DNA from: Betaproteobacteria bacterium
Lineage (GTDB): Bacteria > Pseudomonadota > Gammaproteobacteria > Burkholderiales > Ga0077523
Assembly (NCBI GenBank): GCA_025350245.1
Contig: JANXYG010000020.1
Coordinates: forward strand, 1-39,607
DNA length: 39,607 nucleotides
Direction: 5' to 3'
A program made the position numbers and the translations under genes. This document shows positions 9,525 to 17,735 of this stretch, in pieces. Position 1 is the first letter of the stretch; the number at the start of each line of letters is the position of its first letter. Under the pieces are notes generated by a model. The model had not been told where the DNA came from, did not search any database, and saw only the letters and a list, made by a program, of their open reading frames with translations.

Positions 9525-9588
9525 CCGGGCACTTTCACAGGGTCCGATGGCTTCGATGCCCGCGCCCGTCTTCCCCGGTGTCATTGCA

Positions 9589-10371
9589 ATGCCCCACCGT
9601 TTCTTCTTTCGCCTCCTGTTCGCGTTGCTGGCCGCAGCCTGCCTGTCGATGCCGGTGTGCGCCGCCAACGCCGAGTCGGGCAAAGCCGCCGAGTTGCTCG
9701 CCCTGCACGACTGGAAAACCTCGGTTGCTATCGGCAACCGCTACCTGGTCCAGGAAAGCCTGGTCGCCGTCCGCGCCGAACTCGCCCGCATCGGGCGCGA
9801 CTACCAGCTGGGGCCCGCCTGGAAGCGCGGTAATCCGCAATGGGACGAAGCCGAAGCGGCGATGCTGCCACCGGCGCTTGCCGTGGTGCGGCAGGACTGG
9901 GCCGATCTCGCGTGGCTGTCGGCGCCGTGGACCGAGATGATCGACACCAGCTTCAAGCCCGGCGACATCGCCCCCCTGATCGCGCATTTCCGCACCGACG
10001 TCGGCGCCAAGCAGGCCATGCTGATCGCCCATTCGGTGGCGTTTCACGTGAGCGGTGCGCTGACCATGTCGGGGCGCTTTCTCCAGGACTATCCCGGTAC
10101 CGCGCAGGTGCAGAAAGACCTCACCTACATCTGGGACGACGAAGATCGGTCGTCGCGTTTCTCGATCGCGGCGACCGAAAACATCGAGGGCCAGCGGTTT
10201 GCCCTCTCCGCGCTCGGCGTGCGCTACCAGAAAACGTTGATGATCAAGCTGACCGGGATCATCAACGCCCGCCTGTACCAGGTGGCGTCGCGCCTGCCGG
10301 GTGAGGCGGTTGCCAACGCGCGTCTCGCTGACCCGGCGGTTGCGGCTTTCGCCGCCGCGAAGCCCCGGTAG
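9589..10371 (+). CDS. Uncharacterised exported protein between ruvA and ruvB
   Basis: I do not recognise this family. The ATG at 9589 is preferred because it places a signal peptide at the very N-terminus (MPHRFFFRLLFALLAAACLSMPVCAANA, likely cut after an AxA-type site), although ATG 9547 is in frame. The mature part, about 230 residues, is mainly helical in appearance and has no cysteines, metal motifs or membrane helices. It includes the stretches WKRGNPQWDEAEAAML and HFRTDVGAKQAMLIAHSVAFHVSGAL. It is probably periplasmic. Its position splits the usual ruvA-ruvB pair; it lies 24 bases before ruvB and probably shares a transcript with it. A functional link to recombination is not implied. 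Confidence 0.75.
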   Translation: MPHRFFFRLLFALLAAACLSMPVCAANAESGKAAELLALHDWKTSVAIGNRYLVQESLVAVRAELARIGRDYQLGPAWKRGNPQWDEAEAAMLPPALAVVRQDWADLAWLSAPWTEMIDTSFKPGDIAPLIAHFRTDVGAKQAMLIAHSVAFHVSGALTMSGRFLQDYPGTAQVQKDLTYIWDDEDRSSRFSIAATENIEGQRFALSALGVRYQKTLMIKLTGIINARLYQVASRLPGEAVANARLADPAVAAFAAAKPR

Positions 10372-10395
10372 CGTCGGCCAGGTGCCCGCCTGCGG

Positions 10396-11436
10396 ATGAT
10401 CGAAACCGACCGGCTGATCGCACCGGCAGCGCAAGGCGTTCAGGAAGAGGCGCTCGAGCGGGCACTGCGCCCGAAACAGCTCGAGGAATACGTCGGCCAG
10501 GAGAAGATCCGCGGCCAGCTGTCGATCTTCATCGAGGCGGCGCGCCAGCGCAAGGAAGCGCTCGATCACGTGCTGCTGTTCGGGCCACCCGGCCTGGGCA
10601 AGACCACCCTGGCGCACATCATCGCGCGCGAGATGGGGGTCAATCTGCGCCAGACCTCGGGTCCGGTGCTGGAGCGGGCGGGTGATCTGGCGGCGCTGCT
10701 CACCAACCTCGAGCCCAACGACGTGCTGTTCATCGACGAGATCCACCGGCTGTCGCCGGTCGTCGAGGAAGTGCTGTACCCGGCGCTGGAAGATTTTCAG
10801 ATCGACATCATGATCGGCGAGGGGCCGTCGGCGCGCTCGGTCAAGCTCGACCTGCCACCATTCACGCTGGTCGGCGCAACCACCCGCGCCGGCATGCTCA
10901 CCAATCCCCTGCGCGACCGCTTCGGCATTGTGTCGCGACTCGAGTTCTACACCCCTGAGGAGCTCACCCGCATCGTCAAGCGTTCCGCCCGCCTGCTCGA
11001 GGTGGAAATTGCGGCCGAGGGCGCGTTCGAGATCGCCTCGCGTTCGCGCGGCACCCCGCGCATCGCCAACCGTTTGCTGCGCCGGGTGCGCGACTACGCG
11101 CAGGTCAAAGCCCAGGGGGCGATCACCCGGCCGGTGGCCGACGCGGCGCTCGACATGCTCGACGTCGACGCCCTCGGTTTCGACGTGATGGACCGCAAGC
11201 TGCTGCTGGCCGTGCTCGAGAAGTTCGGCGGCGGTCCGGTCGGGGTCGACAATCTGGCGGCTGCCATCGGCGAAGAGCGTGACACGATCGAGGACGTGCT
11301 CGAACCGTTCCTGATCCAGCAGGGGTTCCTGCAGCGCACGCCGCGCGGGCGGATCGCGACCCTGAGCGCGTACCGGCATTTCGGCATCGCGCAGCCCGCG
11401 ACCGGACCAACCCCCGACATGTGGACCAGCCCGTGA
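10396..11436 (+). CDS. ruvB: RuvB Holliday junction branch migration ATPase
   Basis: A 346-residue AAA+ motor that drives branch migration on RuvA-bound junctions. Walker A GPPGLGKT is at residues 63-70, Walker B LFIDEIH at 111-117, sensor 1 GATTRAG and the C-terminal winged helix ([40 protein letters not shown]) are all present. The start is ATG 10396. Its 3' end overlaps the first 16 bases of the truncated ybgC frame. Confidence 0.98.
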   Translation: MIETDRLIAPAAQGVQEEALERALRPKQLEEYVGQEKIRGQLSIFIEAARQRKEALDHVLLFGPPGLGKTTLAHIIAREMGVNLRQTSGPVLERAGDLAALLTNLEPNDVLFIDEIHRLSPVVEEVLYPALEDFQIDIMIGEGPSARSVKLDLPPFTLVGATTRAGMLTNPLRDRFGIVSRLEFYTPEELTRIVKRSARLLEVEIAAEGAFEIASRSRGTPRIANRLLRRVRDYAQVKAQGAITRPVADAALDMLDVDALGFDVMDRKLLLAVLEKFGGGPVGVDNLAAAIGEERDTIEDVLEPFLIQQGFLQRTPRGRIATLSAYRHFGIAQPATGPTPDMWTSP

Positions 11437-11609
11437 CCGTGCCGGCGGGTGTCCGCGCCTTTTCCATGCCGGTTCGCGTCTACTTCCAGGACACCGACGC
11501 CGGCGGCATCGTGTATCACGGCGGGTATCTGAATTTCTTCGAGCGCGTGCGCATGGAGTGGTTGCGCGCGGCCGGTACCGACTGGAGCACCGGAACCGTG
11601 AGCGCATGA
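11421..11609 (+). pseudogene. ybgC: Truncated YbgC-type acyl-CoA thioesterase
   Basis: This 62-codon frame reproduces the N-terminal part of YbgC ([20 protein letters not shown], then [17 protein letters not shown]) including the hot-dog-fold catalytic Asp of [10 protein letters not shown]. It then ends at [10 protein letters not shown]. Intact YbgC is about 130-150 residues, so the last half of the fold is missing. The stop overlaps the tolQ ATG (ATGA), keeping the normal coupling of ybgC to tolQ. A clean internal deletion that preserved the downstream start would give this layout; an assembly error is the other explanation. A protein this short is unlikely to be an active thioesterase. Confidence 0.75.
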
Positions 11610-12280
11610 ACCCGAGAGACCTGTCTTTCCTGCATCTGATCGCCAACGCCAGTCTGGTGGTGCAACTGGTGATGCTGGTGCTGCTGTCGATGTCGTTCGT
11701 GTCGTGGTGGTTCATCTTCCACAAGTGGTTCGTGATTCGCGCCGCCAAGCAACAGACCGAGGATTTCGAGCAGCGCTTCCATACCGAGCAGGGTCATGGC
11801 GAGATATCGGCGGGCAAGCGCCGGTCTGAAGACGGCGGCAGCCTGGAGAAGATCTGCATCGCCGGGCTCAAGGAGTTTCAGCGCCTGCGCGGCCAGCGCG
11901 GCCAGGACACCGCGGTGGTGCTCGACGGCACCCGGCGCGCGATGCGCGCGACGTTCCAGCGTGAAATGGACGATCTCGAATCGCATCTCAATTTCCTCGC
12001 GAGCGTGGGTTCGGTCAGCCCCTATATCGGCCTGCTGGGCACCGTGTGGGGCATCATGAATTCGTTCCGGGGTCTGGCTAACGTCAGCCAGGCCACCTTG
12101 CAGAACGTCGCCCCCGGGATTGCCGAGGCGTTGATCGCCACCGCGATCGGCCTGTTCGCCGCGATTCCCGCGGTGCTCGCCTACAACGCCTACGTGCGCG
12201 ACGTCGATCGCCTCGCCTCGCGCTTCGAAAGCTTCATGGAGGAGTTCTCCAACATCCTCCAGCGCCAGCCTCCTCTGTGA
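11606..12280 (+). CDS. tolQ: TolQ, inner-membrane motor subunit of the Tol-Pal system
   Basis: A 224-residue ExbB/TolQ family protein. A first membrane helix at about residues 14-36 ([22 protein letters not shown]) is followed by a large cytoplasmic loop. Two further helices hold the conserved [21 protein letters not shown] and [23 protein letters not shown]. With TolR it forms the proton-driven stator that energises TolA. The ATG at 11606 overlaps the stop of the truncated ybgC. The usual helical start [14 protein letters not shown] supports this choice. Confidence 0.96.
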   Translation: MNPRDLSFLHLIANASLVVQLVMLVLLSMSFVSWWFIFHKWFVIRAAKQQTEDFEQRFHTEQGHGEISAGKRRSEDGGSLEKICIAGLKEFQRLRGQRGQDTAVVLDGTRRAMRATFQREMDDLESHLNFLASVGSVSPYIGLLGTVWGIMNSFRGLANVSQATLQNVAPGIAEALIATAIGLFAAIPAVLAYNAYVRDVDRLASRFESFMEEFSNILQRQPPL

Positions 12281-12358
12281 CGTCCATCCCAGCCTGCGCG
12301 GCGCTACGGCTTCCCCCCAGGGGGCGCAGCGTCCTCGGGGAGCCCTGTGGGCGCTGCC
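12281..12358. repeat. Intergenic GC-rich repeat, copy 1 (after tolQ)
   Basis: Directly after the tolQ stop. It starts CGTCCATCCCAG and contains CTTCCCCCCAGGGGGCGCAG, then CGTCCTCGGGGA. The same ordered blocks recur after tolA. The CCCCC/GGGGG core can fold as a hairpin. The style resembles REP-like intergenic elements common in some Burkholderiales genomes (from memory, not searched). Confidence 0.6.
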
Positions 12359-12370
12359 CCTTCGCTTGCG

Positions 12371-12796
12371 ATGACTAGCACGAGGCGCGCGCGATCCCGG
12401 CCGATGAGCCAGATCAACGTCGTGCCCTACATCGACGTGATGCTGGTGTTGCTGGTGATTTTCATGGTGACCGCACCGATGATCAACACCGGTGTCGTCG
12501 ATCTGCCGTCGGTCGGCAAGTCGTCGGCTGTGCCATCCCTGCCGGTGGAGATCATCGTGTCCGACGACCGGCGCGTGGTGCAGCTCAAGGACGGCACCAC
12601 GGCATCGGCCAGGGCCGTGAATATCGACCAGCTCGCGCAGCGGGTGCACGAGCTGCAGACGCAGACCCCTGGGCGCGCGGTGGTGATCGCCGCGAGCCCG
12701 AGCGTGAACTACGGCAGGGTGATGGAGGTGATGGACCTGCTGCAGCGTGCCGACATCGAGAAGATCGGCTTGCTGACCAGGCCGAGGTCGAACTGA
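12371..12796 (+). CDS. tolR: TolR, stator subunit of the Tol-Pal system
   Basis: A 141-residue ExbD/TolR protein. A short basic N-terminus (TSTRRARSRPMSQ) leads to the signature INVVPYIDVMLVLLVIFMVTAP, whose membrane Asp carries the proton. A periplasmic domain follows. The start is uncertain: ATG 12371 matches the usual length, ATG 12404 is shorter, and a GTG at 12347 would lie inside the intergenic repeat. None has a strong ribosome-binding site. The stop shares one base with the tolA ATG. Confidence 0.94.
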   Translation: MTSTRRARSRPMSQINVVPYIDVMLVLLVIFMVTAPMINTGVVDLPSVGKSSAVPSLPVEIIVSDDRRVVQLKDGTTASARAVNIDQLAQRVHELQTQTPGRAVVIAASPSVNYGRVMEVMDLLQRADIEKIGLLTRPRSN

Positions 12797-13785
12797 TGGC
12801 AACGGCGAGCCGCCCGGACTACCTGTTGTCCGGGCTGCTTGCCGCGGCGGTGCATGTCGGCCTGTTCCTGTTTCTGGTGGTGGGCTTCACCTGGAATCGG
12901 AAGCCGCCCGAACCGGTAGACGTCACACTGTGGCGTGACACCGCGCCGGTCGCGGTTCGGCCCGCGCCGACGCCCGTGCTGCCCAGGGTCGTGGAGCCGC
13001 CCGCGCCGCCACCGGTCGAGACGCCTCCTGTGACACTGCCGCCACCGGTGCCGTCAAAGGTGGTGTCCGCACCGGAACCCAAGCCCAAGCCGAAGCCCAA
13101 GCCGAAGCCCGAACCGAAGGTCGAACCCAAGCGCGAGCCTAAGCCGGCCGATATTTCGCTCGAGCAGAAGCAGCGCGAGCGGGAGCAACAGAAACTCCGC
13201 CGGGAGGCGCTGGTGGAGGAAGCACGGAAGCTGGCCGAGCAACGGCAGATCGAACGGGTGAAGCGCGAAGACGCGATGCGACAGGCAGCGGAACAGAAGC
13301 GTATCGACGACGAACGCAAGCGACAGGACGACGCGCGTCGCCTGGAAGAGACGAAGCGCCGGACCGAGGAGGAGCGCCAGGTGCGCGAGGTGGCTGCCGT
13401 CAGGGCGCGCGCCGATGCCGAAGCGGTCACCGCCAAGGCACGTGCGGATGCCGAAGTGAGTCGTGCGGCGCAGGCGGCGGCGAAGGCTGCCGCTGAAGAG
13501 AAGGCCAAGCTGGCCGCCGCGATCAAGCGCATTCGCGACGCGGTGCACGACAAGGTGGTGATCCCGCCGGGGGTCAACGGCAATCCGCAGGCGGAGTTCG
13601 ATGTCAGGCTGCTGGAGAGCGGCGCGATCGCCACGGTGCAGTTGACGAAAACGAGCGGCGCCACCGCCTATGATGCGGCGGTCGAGCGCGCCATCAACGC
13701 CGCGGCGCCATTCAACATTGCCGACTACCGCGACCTGATGTCGAAACTGCGTGACCTACATCTCGTCTTCCGCCCCCGCGACTGA
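12796..13785 (+). CDS. tolA: TolA, envelope-spanning link of the Tol-Pal system
   Basis: A 329-residue protein with one N-terminal membrane helix (residues about 10-30, LLSGLLAAAVHVGLFLFLVVGF). A proline-rich stretch follows at about 47-115, containing a KPKPKPKPKPEP run. A long charged Ala/Glu/Arg/Lys helix spans about 115-245. The C-terminal globular domain (AVHDKVVIPPGVNGNPQAEFDVRLLESGAIATVQLTKTSG) contacts TolB and Pal. The layout is that of TolA domains I-III. It is coupled to tolR by a TGATG overlap. Confidence 0.95.
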   Translation: MATASRPDYLLSGLLAAAVHVGLFLFLVVGFTWNRKPPEPVDVTLWRDTAPVAVRPAPTPVLPRVVEPPAPPPVETPPVTLPPPVPSKVVSAPEPKPKPKPKPKPEPKVEPKREPKPADISLEQKQREREQQKLRREALVEEARKLAEQRQIERVKREDAMRQAAEQKRIDDERKRQDDARRLEETKRRTEEERQVREVAAVRARADAEAVTAKARADAEVSRAAQAAAKAAAEEKAKLAAAIKRIRDAVHDKVVIPPGVNGNPQAEFDVRLLESGAIATVQLTKTSGATAYDAAVERAINAAAPFNIADYRDLMSKLRDLHLVFRPRD

Positions 13786-13796
13786 GGGGAGGGCGA

Positions 13797-13880
13797 CGTC
13801 CACCCCCAGGCTTCGCTGCGCTTCGCCTTCCCCCTCAGAAGGGGGCGCAGCATCCTCAGGGGAATTCTGCGGTGCTGCGG
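13797..13880. repeat. Intergenic GC-rich repeat, copy 2 (after tolA)
   Basis: Begins 12 bases after the tolA stop with CGTCCACCCCCAGG, followed by CTTCGCTGCGCTTCGCC, then CCCCCTCAGAAGGGGGCGCAG and CATCCTCAGGGGA. Blocks and order match copy 1. CCCCCT-CAGA-AGGGGG forms a six-pair hairpin that could act as a transcript-stabilising or attenuating structure between tolA and tolB. Confidence 0.6.
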
Positions 13881-13939
13881 TTCTGCTTCCCGAGCGCGCT
13901 GCGTTCGCCACCGCACGGGGCCAACGGGCGTCATCTACT

Positions 13940-13945
13940 TATAAT
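13940..13945 (+). promoter_or_regulatory. Consensus -10 element immediately before tolB
   Basis: TATAAT ends only eight bases before the tolB ATG, so transcription from it would begin at or within about two bases of the start codon. No Shine-Dalgarno sequence is seen ahead of that ATG. If real, it would give a nearly leaderless tolB mRNA in addition to read-through from tolQRA. Confidence 0.4.
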
Positions 13946-13953
13946 CCGCTTCC

Positions 13954-15261
13954 ATGACCGACTCCAACCGTCTATCCCGTCGTCGCGCGCTACAGGCGCT
14001 CGCCTTCAGCGGTGCCATGGCAGCGTTGCCACTGGCCCGCGCCGCCCTCACCATCGAGATCGTCGGCGGCAGCGGGCGCGAGATTCCCATCACCATCCTG
14101 CCCTTCGCCAACCAGGAGCGGCAGCGCGAGAAGATGAGCGAGATCGTGCTCGCGGATCTGCTGCGCAGCGGCCTGTTCCGCGACCAGACCGCCGGCTGGA
14201 TGCCGCGCTATCCGTCCGAGCCGGAAGACATCGACTGGCGCAATTTCCGCAATCGCGGCATCGACAATCTGGTCATCGGCAACATCGTCGAGCGCTCCGA
14301 CGGCAAGCTCGCGGTGCGCTTCCGCCTCATGGAGGTGGGCAAGGAATCGCAGCGCACCGGCTTCAGCTACACCATCGCCGCCACGCAACTGCGCTCGATC
14401 GCGCATCACATCGCCGATACCATCTACGAGGCGCTCACCAACGAACCCGGCGTGTTCGCCACCCGGATCTGCTATGTGGTCAAGACCGGCGACCGGTTCG
14501 AATTGCAGGTCGCCGATTCCGACGGCGGCAATGCCGATTTCATTCTCGCCAATCGCGAGCCGATCATCTCGCCCGCCTGGTCACCGGACGGGGGCCGGAT
14601 CGCCTACGTGTCGTTCGAGAAGCGCAAGTCCGCCATCTACGTGCATTCCCTGGCCGATGGCTCGCGCCAGGTGCTCGCCAACTTCGACGGGTCGAACAGC
14701 GCGCCGTGCTGGTCGCCGGACGGACAGCGGCTCGCCATCACGCTCTCGCGTGACGGCGTGGCGCAGATCTACACCATTGCCGCCGACGGAACCGACGTGG
14801 TGCGCATCACCAACAGCGGGTCGATCGACACCGAGGCCTCCTGGTCACCCGATGGCCGCAGCATCCTCTACACCTCGGATCGCGGCGCGAGCCCGCAGAT
14901 CTATCGTATGTCGGCCAGGGGCGGGCCGTCGGAGCGCATGACCTTCGAGGGCAACTACAACGTCACGCCGCGCTGGAGTCCGGATGGCCGCAGCTTCTGC
15001 TTCATCCAGCGCAACGGCGGCCGCTACAACGTCGCGATCCAGGAGATCGGCAGCCGCGACGCGCAGTTGCTCACCGATGGCCGGATCGACTCGTCACCCA
15101 CGTTCTCGCCCAACGGGCGCATGATTCTTTATGCCTCCGAACACAATCGGCGTGGCATCCTCGCGGCGGTGTCGCGCGATGGTCGGATCAAGCAGCGTCT
15201 TTCCGAGTCGTCGGGCAGTGTTCGGGAGCCCGCGTGGGGTCCCTTGTCGAAGTCACGCTGA
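13954..15261 (+). CDS. tolB: TolB, periplasmic beta-propeller of the Tol-Pal system
   Basis: A 435-residue exported protein. The signal peptide (residues 1-31) has three arginines, SRRRALQALAFSGAMAALPLARA, resembling a Tat signal more than a plain Sec one. The mature N-terminus LTIEIVGGSGREIPITILPFANQ starts the D1 domain. From residue about 200, repeated blades carry the pattern PAWSPDGGRIAYVS, PCWSPDGQRLAI, ASWSPDGRSILYTS and PRWSPDGRSFCFI. TolB binds Pal and is released by TolA. The start is ATG 13954, with no clear ribosome-binding site. Confidence 0.95.
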   Translation: MTDSNRLSRRRALQALAFSGAMAALPLARAALTIEIVGGSGREIPITILPFANQERQREKMSEIVLADLLRSGLFRDQTAGWMPRYPSEPEDIDWRNFRNRGIDNLVIGNIVERSDGKLAVRFRLMEVGKESQRTGFSYTIAATQLRSIAHHIADTIYEALTNEPGVFATRICYVVKTGDRFELQVADSDGGNADFILANREPIISPAWSPDGGRIAYVSFEKRKSAIYVHSLADGSRQVLANFDGSNSAPCWSPDGQRLAITLSRDGVAQIYTIAADGTDVVRITNSGSIDTEASWSPDGRSILYTSDRGASPQIYRMSARGGPSERMTFEGNYNVTPRWSPDGRSFCFIQRNGGRYNVAIQEIGSRDAQLLTDGRIDSSPTFSPNGRMILYASEHNRRGILAAVSRDGRIKQRLSESSGSVREPAWGPLSKSR

Positions 15262-15289
15262 ATCTCGAAGTCACGAAGGAGCTCACACC

Positions 15290-15940
15290 ATGAAAGTTCG
15301 CATTTGCCTGGCCGTGCTGGCGCTGACCCTGGCGGGTTGCGCCGGGCAGGACGTCAAGGAACAGAGCAAGGCCGCGGTCGAACAGCGCGATCTGCTCGAG
15401 TCGCAACGCAAGGCGGAAGACCAGACCAGGCGCGCGCAGGTTGCTCGCGAGCAGGAGGAGCTGAGCCGCCAGATGGACGAAGCCAAGCGGCGCAAGGCTG
15501 CCGAACAGCAGGAACCCCAGGTCAAGCCGCTTACCGGCGGCGGCATGAGTGAGCGTGCCTTGTCCGATCCGATGACGGCGCTGAAAGACCCGGCAAGCCC
15601 GGTGTTCAAGCGCAGCATCTACTACAACTACGACCAGTTCGACATCACCGAGGAATATCGCGGTCTGATCGACGTGCACGCCCAGTTCCTCAACGCCAAC
15701 AAGTCGCTCAAGGTACGCGTCGAGGGCAACTGCGACGAGCGCGGCTCGACCGAATACAACCTCGCGCTCGGGCAGCGGCGTGCCGATGCGGTCAAGCGTG
15801 CGCTGGCGGTGCTCGGCGTCGCACCCAATCGCGTCGAGGCGGTCAGCTTTGGTGAGGAGAAACCCAAGGCCACCGGGCAGGACGACGATTCCTATGCCGA
15901 GAACCGGCGCAGCGACATCGTGTATTCCGGCGCACAGTGA
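15290..15940 (+). CDS. pal: Pal, peptidoglycan-associated lipoprotein
   Basis: A 216-residue lipoprotein. ATG 15290 follows AAGGAG by eight bases. The lipobox LTLAGC puts the acylated cysteine at residue 17. A coiled, charged tether (residues about 20-75) leads to an OmpA-like domain with the peptidoglycan-binding pattern VEGNCDERGSTEYNLALGQRRADAVK. It anchors the outer membrane to the cell wall and binds TolB. An 11-base direct repeat (TCGAAGTCACG at 15247 and 15265) sits in its leader, partly in the tolB end. Confidence 0.97.
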   Translation: MKVRICLAVLALTLAGCAGQDVKEQSKAAVEQRDLLESQRKAEDQTRRAQVAREQEELSRQMDEAKRRKAAEQQEPQVKPLTGGGMSERALSDPMTALKDPASPVFKRSIYYNYDQFDITEEYRGLIDVHAQFLNANKSLKVRVEGNCDERGSTEYNLALGQRRADAVKRALAVLGVAPNRVEAVSFGEEKPKATGQDDDSYAENRRSDIVYSGAQ

Positions 15941-15968
15941 TCTCGCCGCGACCGGAATTCGCGTGTCG

Positions 15969-17036
15969 ATGTCGCGCCTACCCGCAGTAGCGCTTGCCGT
16001 TGCCCTGGCGCTGGTCATCGGCAGTGAGCCGGTGCGCGCGCAGGCGCGGCCGGCACCGAGCGAGAATCGGGCGTTGCTCGACATGCTCAGCCAGATCGAG
16101 GCGCTGAGCCGGCAGATGCGCGAGTTGCGCGGCGAGATCGAGGAAACCGCCAACAAGGCCGAGGTCCTGAGCGACCGCATGCAGAAGGGCGAAAAGCGCC
16201 AGAGCGATCTGTACAACGACACCGACGGCCGGCTGCGTCGGTTCGAACAGCAGGTCAAGGACGACGCCGATGCCCGCCGCAAGGCGATCGCCCAGATCGC
16301 AGAGATCGACGCGCGCGTGAAGAAACTCGAGGTGGCCGTTGTGGCAGCCGTCACGGCGGCGCCATTGAGTGAGGTCGATGCCCGCATCAAGAAACTCGAA
16401 ACCGCGATCGGCTCGATAGTGACGCTCGCCCAGATGGGCGAACTCGATCTGCGCCTGAAAAAGCTCGAGACCGCCGTTGCCGCCGCGGCGGCGATGCCGG
16501 CGCCGGTGGTCCCGGTCGCCCCCGCGGCGCCGCCGATCCGCGAACAGCCGCCCGCGCCGGCCGCCGTGCCGCCAACACCGGCACCCTTGCCCGCACCCGC
16601 ACCCGCACCCGCACCCGCACCACCGGCACCACCCGCAAGCACGCCGAACGCCGCCGATCCCGACACTGTCAGGCGGGTGTACGAGCAGGCGTTGGCGCGC
16701 CAGCGCGCGGGCGATTCCACCGGCGCCGTGCAGGAGTTCCGCAGTTTCCTCAAGCTCTACCCGCGGCACGAGCTGGCGCCCAATGCGCAATACTGGCTGG
16801 GTGAAGCTTATTTTCGTCTTGCCGACTACCCCAACGCCATCGCCGCCCAGCAGAAGCTGCTCGTGACCTATCCCGATCACCTGAAGGCGCCGGATGCCAT
16901 GCTCATCCTCGGTAATGCGCTCAACGCGCAGGGCGAGTCGTCGTCGGCGCGCAAGACGTTCGAGGATCTCATCGCGAGATATCCGTCCAACGAGGCGGCC
17001 GGGAAGGCGCGCCAGCGCCTCGTCAGGCTCAAGTGA
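15969..17036 (+). CDS. cpoB: CpoB/YbgF, periplasmic TPR protein of the Tol-Pal cluster
   Basis: A 355-residue protein, longer than typical CpoB (about 260). A signal peptide (MSRLPAVALAVALALVIGSEPVRAQA) precedes a coiled coil (residues about 35-110). Three similar segments each end in a KKLE pattern (RVKKLEVAV, RIKKLETAI, RLKKLETAV, about 22-27 residues apart). A Pro/Ala linker of roughly 50 residues follows, and then C-terminal TPRs start at VRRVYEQALARQRAG. CpoB coordinates peptidoglycan synthesis with outer-membrane constriction. The extra length comes from the KKLE repeats and the linker. The stop overlaps the queE start. Confidence 0.93.
   Translation: MSRLPAVALAVALALVIGSEPVRAQARPAPSENRALLDMLSQIEALSRQMRELRGEIEETANKAEVLSDRMQKGEKRQSDLYNDTDGRLRRFEQQVKDDADARRKAIAQIAEIDARVKKLEVAVVAAVTAAPLSEVDARIKKLETAIGSIVTLAQMGELDLRLKKLETAVAAAAAMPAPVVPVAPAAPPIREQPPAPAAVPPTPAPLPAPAPAPAPAPPAPPASTPNAADPDTVRRVYEQALARQRAGDSTGAVQEFRSFLKLYPRHELAPNAQYWLGEAYFRLADYPNAIAAQQKLLVTYPDHLKAPDAMLILGNALNAQGESSSARKTFEDLIARYPSNEAAGKARQRLVRLK
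16590..16619 (+). repeat. Tandem hexamer (CCCGCA)x5 in cpoB
   Basis: Five perfect in-frame CCCGCA units encode the alternating Pro-Ala part of the CpoB linker. Slippage here would change the linker by two residues per unit without shifting the frame. Confidence 0.85.
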
Positions 17037-17728
17037 GCGTGTCGGCCACTGCTGCCCTGGCGGTCGCACCGGATGCGAGCTGGCGGGCTCTGCGGGTGCG
17101 TGTGACCGAGATCTTCCTGTCGCTGCAAGGCGAGACGAGCCGGGTGGGCCTGCCGACCGTGTTCGTCCGGCTTACCGGATGTCCGTTGCGTTGCGGCTAC
17201 TGCGATACCGCCTACGCGTTCCACGGTGGCGACAGCCTGTCGATCGATGCGGTCCTGCTGCGGGTGGGTGAGCTGGCGGTTCCGAGAGTCACGGTGACCG
17301 GCGGTGAACCGCTCGCGCAGAAGGCCTGCCTGCCGCTGCTGGAGCTGCTGTGCGACCGGGGCTGCGATGTCTCGCTCGAGACCAGCGGCGCGATCGACAT
17401 CGCGCCGGTCGACCCGCGAGTCTCGCGGATTGTCGACGTCAAGACGCCCGGCTCGGGCGAAGTCGCTCGCAACCTCTGGCCGAATCTCGACCTCCTGCGT
17501 CGCCACGACGAACTCAAGTTCGTGCTGTGCGACCGGGCCGACTACGAATGGGCGCGGGCGCTGCTCACGGAGCGTGCGCTCGACGCGCGCTGCCCGGTGC
17601 TGTTCTCCCCCAGCCATGGCCAGCTCGAGCCGCGCCTGTTGGCCGAATGGATTCTCGAAGACCGCCTGCCGGTGCGCCTCCAGATCCAGATCCACAAGCT
17701 GCTCTGGGGCGAGCAGCCCGGCCACTGA
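17033..17728 (+). CDS. queE: QueE, 7-carboxy-7-deazaguanine synthase
   Basis: A 231-residue radical SAM enzyme converting 6-carboxytetrahydropterin to 7-carboxy-7-deazaguanine in the queuosine route. The start motif [25 protein letters not shown] leads into the iron-sulfur site CPLRCGYC (C50, C54, C57). VTGGEPLAQ follows as the usual SAM-binding GGEP motif. The GTG start at 17033 overlaps the cpoB stop (GTGA). It stands seven bases before queC. Confidence 0.96.
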   Translation: MSVSATAALAVAPDASWRALRVRVTEIFLSLQGETSRVGLPTVFVRLTGCPLRCGYCDTAYAFHGGDSLSIDAVLLRVGELAVPRVTVTGGEPLAQKACLPLLELLCDRGCDVSLETSGAIDIAPVDPRVSRIVDVKTPGSGEVARNLWPNLDLLRRHDELKFVLCDRADYEWARALLTERALDARCPVLFSPSHGQLEPRLLAEWILEDRLPVRLQIQIHKLLWGEQPGH

Positions 17729-17735
17729 TCGCACC

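Noticed and set aside
9535-11748. 737-codon minus-strand frame across the exported protein, ruvB and ybgC
   Set aside because: It shadows ruvB and its neighbours; composition is Arg/His-rich and no motif is seen.
15188-16753. 521-codon minus-strand frame opposite pal and cpoB
   Set aside because: Low-complexity Gly/Ala/Ser translation mirrors the Pro-Ala linker of cpoB; the plus-strand genes are certain.
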